The position numbers were made by a program, and so were the translations under genes. 64,000 nucleotides of DNA from Candidatus Loosdrechtia aerotolerans. Its GTDB lineage: Bacteria > Planctomycetota > Brocadiia > Brocadiales > Brocadiaceae. Position 1 is the stretch's first letter, and every line of letters begins with the position of its first letter. Below the pieces are notes generated by a model. The model searched no databases. It had not been told where the DNA came from and was given only the letters and a program-made list of their open reading frames with translations. This document shows positions 1 through 8,774 of the stretch, in pieces. Location of the stretch: NCBI GenBank assembly GCA_021646405.1, contig SOER01000009.1, positions 1 through 64,000 of the forward strand, read 5' to 3'.

Positions 1-502
1 TCTTGATTTCGGCCATTGTCTCCCTAACAAGTCTTTCATCCCTTCTCATATCAAGGGTATCAGGATATTTGAAACTCAGATGACTAAATTTTAAAAGAAC
101 ATGATACGACTGTGCCGACTCATAGATTACACCAAACTCTGCCTTCGTATATTCCCTCAGAGCAGGAAAATCCCAGAACTCCTTTGGTATACCATATTCT
201 GAAGGAGGCATGCTGAGGGCTTCTTTAATTTGCTGTTTTTGTTCTTTTGTCAGTTTGCTGGCATTCTCGTTAGCTTGATGGCCGCTGAATATGCTTGCCA
301 TCCTTCTTTCTCGAAAACCCTTTATCCATCTATGGATTGTTCTCTGACTTGTCAAAGTGAACTCTGAAATATCCTTGATCTTCAACCCCTTCTCTCTCAT
401 TAAGACTGCTTGTGATTTGAATCGTATGAGATTGATTGGGGATGTCTTGAAATATTCTCCCAATAACTCTTTTTCTTCTTCTGTTAAAACAATTTTTTCC
501 AT
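1..502 (-). CDS. IS630-family transposase, N-terminal part
   Basis: The ATG is at 502-500 and the frame is open to position 1, giving about 167 residues. The start region reads MEKIVLTEEEKELLGEYF, followed by a helix-turn-helix segment (KIKDISEFTLTSQRTIHRWI) and a second winged-helix part with GIPKEFWDFPALREYTKAEF, all typical of the N-terminal DNA-binding half of IS630 transposases. The DDE catalytic domain would lie beyond the left edge. In a complete element the protein cuts and pastes the IS at TA dinucleotides. Whether it is intact cannot be judged here. Confidence 0.85.
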   Translation of the reverse strand, partial: MEKIVLTEEEKELLGEYFKTSPINLIRFKSQAVLMREKGLKIKDISEFTLTSQRTIHRWIKGFRERRMASIFSGHQANENASKLTKEQKQQIKEALSMPPSEYGIPKEFWDFPALREYTKAEFGVIYESAQSYHVLLKFSHLSFKYPDTLDMRRDERLVRETMAEIK

Positions 503-548
503 CCTTTATATTTTAACAGAAATATGACATTTTGTTTTTACAGAACTA
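1..548 (-). mobile_element. IS630-family insertion sequence (5' end; runs off the left edge)
   Basis: The transposase gene reads leftward out of the window. Its upstream end carries a 24-bp terminal inverted repeat at 525-548 (outer end TAGTTCTGTAAAAACAAAAT) next to a TA at 549-550. TA target sites are the rule for the IS630/Tc1 group. The insertion lies in the last codons of the hsdM reading frame to its right, which now ends on codons supplied by the IS. The same 24 bp occurs, identical, as the left end of the small element at 4262-4361. The distal IS end is outside the window. Confidence 0.85.
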
Positions 549-3299
549 TACTTCAATTCTTTTAAAAATGCATTCAGTTTATCTAACGATCTTTGCCGTT
601 GAGTTTCCAATTGCCGTAAAGGCACTGCATACTTATCCCACAACTTTTCAATGCCTGCAATCATTTTCCGCTTTTCGGCATTCAGGTATTTCTTTAACTC
701 CTGCTGTATTAAATTGTTGTGCTTTTGCAGGATTAGGGTCTTACATTCTTCGGCGGTTATCACACCACCAATGCCCTCCAGAAAAGCATCCAGCCCGACG
801 ATATGTTCTTTAATCCTAGCGTTATCATCCTTCAGGTTTTTTAGTGTCTTGTTGTAAGCGGTCTTTTGCTTTTTGTCTGCCGGTTCTCCGTCTGTCTCCA
901 TTTCCGCCAATCGCTTTTGGTTATGCGCAAGCAGTTTGTTCAATTCCTCTTTTTCATCGTCAATTCCATACATTTTGAATTTGATCTTCTTTTCCAAATC
1001 GGCCTGCTGTACCTTCAATTGGGACCTGGCCTCTTTAATGGCATATTCTATGTCTTTAATCCCTTGTAATGTTTCTTTCAGTACAGCTGCTTCCTGTTCT
1101 GCCCCTTCCTGTTCACTTAACGATTTTACTTGTGCATTCAGATAATCTTTGATCAACCTGGCGGTTATTTCCTCATCCTCCTCCGCTTCGTATTCAACCG
1201 ATTCAAGGGCTTCCTGTAACGATGCCTCTTTTTCGTTAATCAGGTTTTCCGTTTGCAGTATTGCCTGCTGCTCTGCCTTAAAATAGGTTTCTATAAAATA
1301 CTCTTTCGGTACTATACTTGATACCCAGCCCACCGTGGCAATTGTCTTCAGGTCATACTTGATATTGCTCCACCAGTTTACAAATACACCTGCCACCTGG
1401 AATTCATCCAATACCCTTTTGTGAATCAATGCTTCCTTCAAGGATGTAATCAGGTGATGCCTTACTTCGGGCATTTTTCCACCACCCAATGCAAGATATT
1501 CAGTCATTGATTCATAGGTTACATCATTCCTGTCTTTTTTATCCTTTTTTGTTTCAGACCTGGCGGCAAGTTTTGCGAAATCTTCTTTTGCAGTATTCCA
1601 CCACGTGTCAAGGGTTTTCCTCATGTCTTCAATGGTTCCTTGTATCCGGACATTACCTTCTACCGTTTTTCTAATGGCGGATTTATCAACTATTTCATCC
1701 CTGAACAACTGGTAATTTTCAAGATGTTTTTTGAAAATTACATCAGAGGTAAAATCAAACTTGGCAAACTGCTTTTGCTGGGTTTGTATCTCCGAAACAG
1801 GAATTCCACCTGTTACATGGGCTTTTACATCTTCAGGTTCAGGTTCGGGTGTATTGTCCACATACCTGCGGATGTTAAGATTGTAATCGTGGCTTTGTAT
1901 GGTGGCTTTATCTATAAGCTTGCTGTATTTTTCAATCTCTAATTTGTGGGTGAATACATAATTTATTTTCTCGATATCTTCCGGCCTGAGAAAATTTTGC
2001 ACTTTCCCTTCGCCATATTCTGCGTCGGCATTAATAAAAAAGATTTTATCCCTCAATTTTTCATCTTTATTTTTATTAATGATGATGATGACACAAGCCG
2101 GAATGCCCGTACCATAAAACAGAGCAGGCGGCAAGCTGATAAGGGCCTCAAGCAGGTTGGCGTCAACCAAGCCCTTGCGAATCACTTTTTCAGTGTTTCC
2201 CCTAAACAACACCCCATGTGGCATGATGGTAGCCATGTGGCCTTTGGCCTTTAGGCTGACCACCATATGTTGGACAAACATCAGGTCTGCCTTCTTTCCC
2301 GTTTCCGGTGCAAAGCCATAGGCAAAACGGTTCTGAAATTTCATGTTAGCTTTGGAGTAATTCTGGCTGAAAGGTGGATTGGCAATTACCATGTCAAATT
2401 TCTTCCAGGTACCGCCGTCTAATATCTTTGGGTCCTCAAGCGTATCACCATCTTCAATGATTGCCGATGAGATATTGTGAAGGATCATGTTCATGCGGCA
2501 GATGATCCAGGTAGTGGGATTACTTTCCTGTCCGTAAAGCATCAGATTTCTTGGATTCTGTCCCTGCTCTTCCACGTACTGCAAGCTCTGTATCAACATT
2601 ACCACCTGAACCGGCGGTCGGATCATAAATTTCCATACCCTCTTGCGGTTTTAACAGAGTAACCAGCAGTCGCACTACTTGTCCCGGGGTATAGAATTCT
2701 CCACCTTTTTTCCCCGCACTATCGGCAAAATATTTAATCAGATATTCATATGCTGCGCCCAGGAGGTCAGGAAACTCAAAGTTTTCATTTATCAAAGCCG
2801 GTAACTTGCTGCTGAAATGATTGATCAAGTCAATCCAGCGTTGGTCAGGTATAGAAGACTTTCCCTTTTTGATGTTGAAGTCAACACCTTTAAGGACATT
2901 GCTCAAAATATCGGCATTATAGTCTTCCACAGCATGCAATGCCTTGTTTAAGGCCGAGCCTACATTGATTTTTACATCTTTGAGGGGTGGATGATACTCT
3001 CCTTCTTCATCCGTCCAACTATCGTTCCAACGGGCACGGGGAGGTACATAAAAGTGTGTATAAGGTTTGTAGGTGTTTGGCTCTATTAAAAGTTCTTCTA
3101 ATTGTTCAGGTAACAAGTGTTTGAATTTTTCATTTACCTTTTTCACCGCCACATCGAACTCATCGGATAATCTTTTTAAGAATAGAATGCCGAAAATAAA
3201 CTCCTTAAACTCAGAAGCATCCATCTTGCCCCTTAGTATATCGCAGCCCTTTAGCAGGAAGTCTTCAAGTTGGAAAAGGGTTATTTTTTCTTTGTTCAT
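506..3299 (-). pseudogene. hsdM: Type I restriction-modification DNA methyltransferase subunit HsdM, frameshifted and IS-truncated
   Basis: This would be the N6-adenine methyltransferase subunit of a type I R-M enzyme. The ATG at 3299 opens a frame with the HsdM N-terminal helical domain ([20 protein letters not shown]) and reaches motif I, DPTAGSGG, where the frame breaks. The rest of motif I ([19 protein letters not shown]), the catalytic ANPPFSQNY and a long coiled-coil C-terminus continue in another frame down to 506. Removing one A near 2600 (GGTGGTAATG) rejoins them into one protein of roughly 930 residues, the long HsdM type. The last 45 bases belong to the IS at 1-548, so the native C-terminus is altered by a few residues. 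The partner hsdS and hsdR are not in the window on this side. A sequencing error at 2600 cannot be excluded. Confidence 0.85.
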
Positions 3300-3930
3300 G
3301 CGAGAAGTTCTATATCATTTATTATTTGCTTGTAAACCTGTTGATTCGAGGAAGTACTTGCCGAAGACCGCATTTGGTCCGCAATTTGAGAACATATTTC
3401 CCCAAATTCCTGAAATCTTTTCATAGCGAATTCTTCAGGGCTTATTTCATTCTCTTTTCGCTTTGTTCTATACTGTTCCAGCAACTTAACGACGACTTTA
3501 GCGTTCAGGTCATTATCGGATGAAAGTTTAATTCCTGTCATCAACCATTCTCTTTCTTCTTTAGCAGCATTAGTGACAGCAAATTGAACACAATTGCCTA
3601 CAAGTTCTCGGGCAATACTATCGATCTTTGCTGCTATATCAAGCCATTTTTCAATACCTTCAGAAACCTTTTTATCTTGCTCGTTACGAAAGTCTCTAAA
3701 ATAAGCTGGTGTGTCACCTCTTAAGCGCTCTATGGTTTAATAATCGACTCAAAATTTGAAGGGGGCGATGAGCTGTTGGAAGTAATGCCCTACTTCGTTG
3801 ATTCTCATCATTGACTTTCACTATTCTCAAAAAGGCATAAGTTATTTGTGCCCAACGCTCCAAATAAAATGAAAAAAAAAGACGAGGCTGCATCGTTCGC
3901 AGCTTTCTGAACAAGTGGATTTATCAACAT
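3296..3930 (-). pseudogene. Hypothetical gene upstream of hsdM, several frame breaks
   Basis: A strong ribosome site (GGGGAGGG) precedes an ATG at 3930, and protein-like sequence continues to 3296, where the stop overlaps the hsdM start by four bases. It needs at least two frame changes. The start frame (MLINPLVQKAANDAASS) runs into a 9-base A/T run at 3872-3880, after which a second frame (LERWAQITYAFLRIVKVNDE) takes over. The last part, TIERLRGDTPAYFRDFRNEQ onward to IINDIELLA, is in a third frame and has no ATG of its own until 3544. The C-terminal part is helical and charged. I do not recognise the family. Its coupling to hsdM suggests an accessory protein of the R-M locus. Confidence 0.5.
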
Positions 3931-4111
3931 GATGGCTACCCTCCCCGATGATGCCAAGTTAACAGAAGCATAATATCAAGATAAATGAAAAATTTCAACT
4001 TTTAGCGAAAAAATAGCGTTTTTAAAGTGTTTGAGAAAATGGGTGGATGGTGAGGGTTGTTACGCATAGGTCCTCAAAAACCCGAATTACTTTTATCCAC
4101 TAATAGCAAGG

Positions 4112-4495
4112 ATGGTTCCGCAAAAAGCAATAATCGATGTGGATGCAGGAATGAAGCATGAGGACTGGGTCAGACGGATTGCAGAGTTTAATAGGAATAA
4201 ATTAAGTGAAGATGAAGAAACCCTGGCAATATCCGGATGTGGGGATAAAGAGGCTGTAGTATAGTTCTGTAAAAACAAAATGTCACTTTTGCACTCTTAA
4301 GAGATGCCTTACTTTTGGGAAATCCCGCTATACTATATGACATTTTGTTTTGAGATCACTATAGCATCAGGATTCGAACCAAAAGAAACTGTAGTACTAT
4401 CAGGATGCCGGCATAAAGAGACTGCCGAGATATCAGGACAGGGTGAACTGATTCCAGATAAGTGTGATGGGAAAGTTGAACCCCAAGTTAATTGA
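4112..4495 (+). pseudogene. Unknown small gene split by a MITE
   Basis: The ATG at 4112 opens MVPQKAIIDVDAGMKHEDWV and proceeds to ISGCGDKEAVV, where the 100-bp element at 4262-4361 interrupts it with a stop. Removing the element plus one copy of the TA target duplication (102 bp) restores the same frame, which continues ASGFEPKETVVLSGCRHKET to a TGA at 4493-4495. The rejoined protein would have 93 residues. The two halves share the motif SGC(G/R)(D/H)KE, so the protein may contain an internal repeat. The frame is also open for some distance upstream of the ATG. No family is recognised. Confidence 0.5.
4262..4361. mobile_element. 100-bp MITE related to the IS630 element at 1-548
   Basis: The element is bounded by TA at 4260-4261 and TA at 4362-4363. 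Its 24-bp terminal inverted repeats are 4262-4285 and 4338-4361, matching at 20 of 24 positions, with the inner 14 bp identical. The left repeat is identical to the IS end at 525-548. The interior of about 52 bp has no coding capacity. It therefore looks like a non-autonomous derivative mobilised by the IS630-type transposase encoded at the left of the window. Confidence 0.85.
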
Positions 4496-4584
4496 ATTAA
4501 CCTGAGTATGATACGCCAATATCAGTAAAGAAAAAACAATATGGAAGACACCAGCGACAAGTGGTGCATATTCTCAAACACTCT

Positions 4585-4695
4585 CTAAGAGGGTAAACGT
4601 TCCCTGGTGCTTCCATTAACATATTTGTAAGAAACTTTCTCTTTCTTAGTCTTTATAAGCATCCCCTCTTTCTTAAAAGCTATTGTCCAATCCAT
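4585..4695 (-). CDS. Tiny hypothetical ORF downstream of integrase
   Basis: A 36-residue ATG frame starting MDWTIAFKKEGMLIKTKKEK, basic in composition. Its start overlaps the end of the preceding small frame (4680-4847) in a different phase, an arrangement that resembles two-gene toxin-antitoxin pairs, but neither sequence is recognised. There is no clear ribosome site. It may be noise or a decayed remnant in the integrase-associated part of the island. Confidence 0.25.
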   Translation of the reverse strand: MDWTIAFKKEGMLIKTKKEKVSYKYVNGSTRERLPS

Positions 4696-4847
4696 TTCAT
4701 GCCATCCACGGTTTCACCATCTTTAAAATCTTCTTCTGAAAATACGTTCTCCAATTCCTTCATTTCTTCGTCAGAGACATAAGGAATAAGATTGATCGTT
4801 AACTTTAAAAGTTCCTCCCGAACAACCCTTCTTATTATTTCTTCCAG
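4680..4847 (-). CDS. Small acidic hypothetical ORF directly downstream of integrase
   Basis: A 55-codon frame opens just after the integrase stop with no ATG; a CTG at 4847 or another non-canonical codon would have to start it. The peptide has an amphipathic helical beginning (LEEIIRRVVREELLKLTINL) and an acidic end (DEEMKELENVFSEEDFKDGE), reminiscent of small antitoxins or excisionases only in a general way. It could be the tail of a longer broken gene. Function unknown. Confidence 0.3.
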   Translation of the reverse strand: MEEIIRRVVREELLKLTINLIPYVSDEEMKELENVFSEEDFKDGETVDGMKWIGQ

Positions 4848-4851
4848 TTAA

Positions 4852-6000
4852 TCAGCGCACTTCTTTATCAGGTTGTATGTTCTTTTTTGTATCTGTATTA
4901 ACGAGTGTATTGATATGTGAATTATTGATACTTTTCTTCAGGTAATTCTTACTGAGATGAGCATAAATTTCCGTAGTCTTGACAGTGGTGTGTCCGAGAT
5001 GCTCTCGGACAGCCTCAAGCGGTTCTCCACTCTGGAGCATATGGGATGCAAAAGTATGGCGAAACTCTTTAGATGTAGCATCCTTAATACCGGCGAGCCT
5101 GAGAATCCTTTTCAAACGCTGTCCGGCAGCTCTTGGAGTCAAAAACGTTCCGTTTTGACTAAGAAAAATATATTCATTATCTCTCCGTATATCATAGTAC
5201 GGCTTGATAACATCAACGGCAAAATCACTCAGATAAAAAACCTTTGGCTTGCCGGTCCGTTCGGTCTTGTCCCTCGTGATCGTATACATACGCTGGTCAA
5301 GATCTATATCCCCCTTTCTCAAACAAACAACCTCCTGTATCCTCCTACCAGTTGCGATCATGAATCTTATCATAGCAAAAGTTTGAGGTATGGTATTGGT
5401 TTTCAGCTGTTTAGAACAATAAAGAGGGAGTTTTTTTTCACAATCAAGAATTTTTTTAATTTCCTCTATAGAGAAAAAACGTGGAGGGGTACGTTTAACA
5501 GGATCAGGTTTAATTCTAGGCAGTGCGATATCCTGTTGTTTAATTATTTCATGCCGCAAACCCCAGTTGAGGACCATGCGGATATAGGTAATGTAACGAT
5601 TAAACCGGTTCTTAGAAACACCGGTCTTGTCACGAAAAGGTAGTTTCTTTTCGTTAAGTAGATACTTCTTTAACAGTGATACAGTGGAGAGATTTATATC
5701 GGAAACTTTTGCGGTCGGAAACATATTACAGACAACAGACAGTGCGGAGCGGTAATCCTCTCATGTTGTCAACGCAACATCGGTTTTAATGGCTTCCAGG
5801 TATTTACAAACAAGATCACTAAACAAGATCTGTTTGTGAACTTGATAGTTATGCCTGTTTTTGTAGTCAACCATTAAACTATGGTATTTAACCTCGGCAG
5901 ACTCTTTATCCGTCCCGAGATAAAAAGTCTTTCTAACACCATTAACACTCAGACATACAGCGAACTGATTTGCATGTTTATGGAAAAAAATCTTTGCCAT
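4852..6000 (-). pseudogene. Tyrosine recombinase/integrase with in-frame TGA
   Basis: The ATG at 6000 begins an N-terminal AP2/SAM-like DNA-binding domain (MAKIFFHKHANQFAVCLSVN). A TGA at 5761-5763 interrupts it, and the same frame continues EDYRSALSVVCNMFPTAKVS into a complete catalytic domain. That domain has the first Arg in ATGRRIQEVVCLRKGD, HTFASHML (His-x-x-x...), LEAVREHLGHTT and the nucleophile Tyr in TTEIYAHLS. Without the TGA the protein has about 381 residues, normal for phage and island integrases. CGA to TGA at an Arg codon is the simplest explanation. The gene lies beside a truncated tRNA-Arg, as expected for an island integrase, and is probably inactive. Confidence 0.85.
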
Positions 6001-6133
6001 AATCCCCCAAAGGATCGGTACAACTTTTACTTTTTATTAAAAGTGCTGTAAAAGATGCTGTAATAGGGTGCTGTAAATTTTATTACGATTACCGTAAGTT
6101 GTTTGCGATTGGTTGTTTATGTTTGGCGGGGAA

Positions 6134-6177
6134 ACGGATTAGAAATCCGATGCTCTATCCAGCTGAGCTACTGGCGC
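6134..6177 (-). tRNA. tRNA-Arg(UCU), 5' half only (island attachment site)
   Basis: Reading leftward from 6177 the sequence has the acceptor strand GCGCCAG, a D-arm (GCTCAGCTGGATAGAGC) and an anticodon arm with TCT at 6143-6141. After the anticodon stem near 6134 homology stops: no T-arm and no CTGGCGC acceptor complement follow. The integrase lies 130 bp further on. This fits recombination within the anticodon arm or a later deletion. The 3' half may lie at the other end of the island, left of the window. Confidence 0.7.
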
Positions 6178-6435
6178 ATACTCTCTTTTATTCCTTTATT
6201 ACTTCAGCACACAAAGCCAACACCTTCCTGAAAAACCGCATTTTAATGTAATACCTTTTCCACCAAAAATCAGCAATCTTTTCAATAACATGCTGTGAAA
6301 GTGTTGTAAGTCTAAGTCTTTGTCTATACTGTTCAGCTCGGAATATTTAAAGATTATACACCATATCATTTTTTTTTGCAAGGGAATTGTCACCCCCGTT
6401 AATAATAAAATAGGAATAAGGCTTTTAATTATTGC

Positions 6436-6464
6436 TTGACATAAGTATAAAAAAGATGTTTATT
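6436..6464 (+). promoter_or_regulatory. Sigma-70-type promoter for the riboswitch/lipoprotein transcript
   Basis: TTGACA at 6436-6441 and TTTATT at 6459-6464 with a 17-bp spacer. The expected start near 6471 lies just before the candidate riboswitch at 6496. The -35 is perfect, the -10 weak. Confidence 0.5.
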
Positions 6465-6495
6465 GAAATGAAATACAATCATGGATGACAAAGAA

Positions 6496-6612
6496 CACAT
6501 CACGATAAAGACAAACCCTGAATAATCAGGGAATGCGAAGGAAAGGGTCTTATAACTCACTTTAAAAACTGGGTTAGAGAAAAAAAGACAGCCTTACTAC
6601 CGAAGATTATAA
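6496..6612 (+). promoter_or_regulatory. Candidate cyclic di-GMP-I (GEMM) riboswitch
   Basis: The segment can be laid along the known c-di-GMP-I aptamer. It has CACG-N6-GACAAACC at 6501-6517, then a P1b-like hairpin CCTGA/TCAGG, then GGGAATGCGAAGG (family: GGGACGCAAAGCC). AAGGGTCTTATA follows (family: GGGnCTAA), and after a second helix region GACAGCC with TACCGA (family: GCCAGGTTGCCGA). Several conserved positions differ (ATGCGAAG for GACGCAAAG), so this is a pattern match, not a proof. It sits between a promoter and a lipoprotein gene that starts 180 bp downstream; a perfect 8-bp hairpin (TTACTCTT/AAGAGTAA) near 6729-6747 could take part in switching. Confidence 0.6.
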
Positions 6613-6795
6613 TTACTGTAACCGTCTTTGCAGTAAGCTTTTTATTGAAAGAGAGGTGATAATTAAGAGTTAAAACTGATTATCGTTCTCCGATCTTACC
6701 CTATAATAGTACTTGCCAGTAATAATTACTCTTCTTAAGAGTAAATTTCAAATCCAGCGATCCATTCATTCACACTTCAATAAGGAGGCTCAACA

Positions 6796-7371
6796 ATGCT
6801 TTTACCTACAATACGGAAAAACATTTCTACCATTGGAATAGTCTTATTATGTATTTCGGGGTTTATTGTTTCATGTACCCCTGAACATCCAACAGGTACG
6901 AAAGGACCTGTTCAGGAACATCCAGAAGAAGTTGAAGAACGCCCGGAAGGAGCAACAACAGGTGCTCGTGAGGAAGTAATCCTGGAGGATGTAGCAGGAG
7001 TCGCAGAGGAATATGTTCAGGAGAATTCCGGGGATGGTATTTTCAGATTTTATGATGAGAAGACCGATACATGGTTAAATCTCAGTCTTGTAAAGATACA
7101 CCGGGATAAACTTGCACAGACAAAAGATGATGAATATTTTGTCTGTGCCGATTTTCGGGAGACGGATGGCACCCTGTATGATTTGGATTTCTTCGTAGGG
7201 GGTGAAACGAGGGATGAATTGGAGGTTAATGAGGACAGCGTCTCTATCCACAAAGTAAATGGTAACGAAAGATATACCTGGAATTATAATGAAAATGAAG
7301 ATGCCTGGGTAAAACAGCCTGTCGCCGGAGAAACGGAACACCCGCAGCCATCAAAGAGGGAACATCCTTAA
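6796..7371 (+). CDS. Exported lipoprotein, unknown function
   Basis: A protein of 191 residues. TAAGGAGG lies just upstream of the ATG. A lysine-bearing N-terminus, a hydrophobic stretch and the lipobox IVSC give a lipidated Cys at about residue 27, so the mature protein is anchored in a membrane. A Pro/Glu-rich linker (EHPEEVEERPEGATTG) is followed by an acidic domain of about 120 residues with DGIFRFYDEKTDTWLNLSLV and CADFRETDGTLYDLDFFVGG, and a low-complexity tail. I do not recognise a named family. It is the first gene after the candidate c-di-GMP riboswitch and 25 bp before the transglutaminase-like gene, so both may form a c-di-GMP-controlled surface operon. Confidence 0.85.
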   Translation: MLLPTIRKNISTIGIVLLCISGFIVSCTPEHPTGTKGPVQEHPEEVEERPEGATTGAREEVILEDVAGVAEEYVQENSGDGIFRFYDEKTDTWLNLSLVKIHRDKLAQTKDDEYFVCADFRETDGTLYDLDFFVGGETRDELEVNEDSVSIHKVNGNERYTWNYNENEDAWVKQPVAGETEHPQPSKREHP

Positions 7372-7396
7372 CTCAATATCCCTTAGGGGGCGTTTT

Positions 7397-8431
7397 ATGC
7401 CAGAGAGTAATTGCTCATATATGGTAAATACGAAAATAAAAATCATCTGCGTCATAATTTTCCTGGGACTTTGCTGGGTATTCCCTTTAGAAAAATCGAT
7501 AGCCGGGAATGATCCAAAGATACGTACTTTTGAATTCACTTATATTACAAAAATCAGCAATATCCCTAAAGGTGCAGAGAAGGTATCGACATGGTTACCA
7601 TATCCGCCAAGTAATGAAGATCAGAAAATCACCCCGTTACAGATTCAGGTGCCCTTCCCCATACGTTTTTTTAAAGAAAATAACTATGGTAATTCCATCA
7701 TATACCTTTCTGTTCCAAATCCCAATCGCCGGTCCATAAAAGTGAAAGTGAAATTTAACGGAATACGGTACGAACATATTCAACGTGATTCCGGTCAGGC
7801 ATCTATGCAGGCCGGTAATGATATCAACCCCGGAGTAAAAAAATGGCTTCAGTCAGACCAGCCTTTACCAATAAATACGCATATAAAAGAGCGTGCTGCA
7901 CAAATTGTGAAAGGTAAGACTACTGATTTAGAAAAAGCACGTGCTATTTATGATTACGTAGTTACTGATTTCACTTACAAGAAAAGTGGCACCGGTTTGG
8001 AAGGCGGGGATGTTATCCTGATGTGTGATGTAAAGAGCGGGAACTGCACTGATTTTCATTCGGTCTTTATCGAATTTTGCCGGGCAGTTGGTATCCCGGC
8101 AAAATTTGTTATCGGGTTTCCTTTACCGGAGGAACGTGGAAGGCACAAGATCAATGGTTACCACTGCTGGGCTGAATTCTATCTGAAAGGTTACGGATGG
8201 ATACCTGTTGATGCATCAGAAGCCAATAAAAACCCGGCAAAAAAAGACTATTACTTCGGTTCTCTCGACGAAAACCGTATACAGTTTACTACAGGACGTA
8301 ATATTGTCTTACAACCACCTCAGGTGGGTACACCCCTTAGCTATTTCATTTTTCCTTATGGAGAAGCCGATGGAAAACCCCTCACCGCTATTCGGAATCT
8401 GTTAATTGTAAAGGACACCACTCAGCGCTGA
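7397..8431 (+). CDS. Exported transglutaminase-like cysteine protease-fold protein
   Basis: A protein of 344 residues. An N-terminal signal segment (about residues 10-37, possible alternative start at 7424) is followed by a beta-rich domain and a transglutaminase core at about residues 165-275. The catalytic triad of the superfamily is visible: Cys in SGNCTDFHSVFIEFCRAVGI, His in GYHCWAEFYLKGYGWIPVDA, and Asp in the same PVDASE. Transglutaminase-like proteins of this type hydrolyse or form amide bonds in extracellular proteins or peptidoglycan; the substrate cannot be read from sequence. The gene follows the lipoprotein at 6796 closely and probably shares its transcript. Confidence 0.9.
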   Translation: MPESNCSYMVNTKIKIICVIIFLGLCWVFPLEKSIAGNDPKIRTFEFTYITKISNIPKGAEKVSTWLPYPPSNEDQKITPLQIQVPFPIRFFKENNYGNSIIYLSVPNPNRRSIKVKVKFNGIRYEHIQRDSGQASMQAGNDINPGVKKWLQSDQPLPINTHIKERAAQIVKGKTTDLEKARAIYDYVVTDFTYKKSGTGLEGGDVILMCDVKSGNCTDFHSVFIEFCRAVGIPAKFVIGFPLPEERGRHKINGYHCWAEFYLKGYGWIPVDASEANKNPAKKDYYFGSLDENRIQFTTGRNIVLQPPQVGTPLSYFIFPYGEADGKPLTAIRNLLIVKDTTQR

Positions 8432-8453
8432 ATAGAAAAGATTTTCCTTTCAG

Positions 8454-8573
8454 AGCGGGTTCAAGTTTGTAACTTGAACCCCATGTTTTATATTGTTTAT
8501 TTAGCCTATTGATGATAAAGAATGCTATTATCCAGGCAAACTTATGAGTTCAGGTTACAAACCTGAACCCGCT
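8454..8573. repeat. 120-bp repeat pair, inverted palindromic units
   Basis: AGCGGGTTCAAGTTTGTAAC at the left (8454-8481) and its near-reverse-complement at the right (8547-8573) enclose about 65 bp. Each unit is itself close to palindromic (GTTCAAG...CTTGAAC, GTTCAGG...CCTGAAC). This resembles REP/BIME-type elements or a MITE. It sits just after a gene end, so it might also act in transcript termination. Confidence 0.75.
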
Positions 8574-8695
8574 GTAGGCATCAGGAAAAGAACTGCTTGA
8601 AGGGTATGAAGAACACATGACAGCCAGCTTCACTCCTCCCCTGAGTCTTAAACCGCAAAAAAACTTTCAATATTCTTCACTCCGCGAAGAATCTC

Positions 8696-8748
8696 GGCAG
8701 CGAAGAATCTCGTCTTTTCATGGTGTTAAGAGAACATCTTATACTGAA
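8696..8748. repeat. Dispersed 53-bp repeat, copy 1
   Basis: Begins GGCAGCGAAGAATCTCGTCT and matches 14664-14716 at 50 of 53 positions in the same orientation. It belongs to the widespread class of intergenic repeats reading CAGCGAAGAATCTCG. Confidence 0.85.
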
Positions 8749-8774
8749 TAAATGAAAATTCCTATACAATTAAA

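Larger units (their letters stand above)
8432..8774. other. Intergenic region with repeats only
   Basis: No gene is seen. It contains the paired palindromic repeat at 8454-8573 and one copy of a dispersed 53-bp repeat at 8696-8748. Confidence 0.7.

Noticed and set aside
4957-5643. 228-codon plus-strand frame
   Set aside because: Antisense to the integrase catalytic domain, where all recombinase motifs are on the other strand.
5761-5763. TGA read as an amino acid (recoding)
   Set aside because: Other genes in the window use TGA as a stop (for example the small TIR genes), and no SECIS-like structure is seen. A CGA to TGA mutation is simpler.
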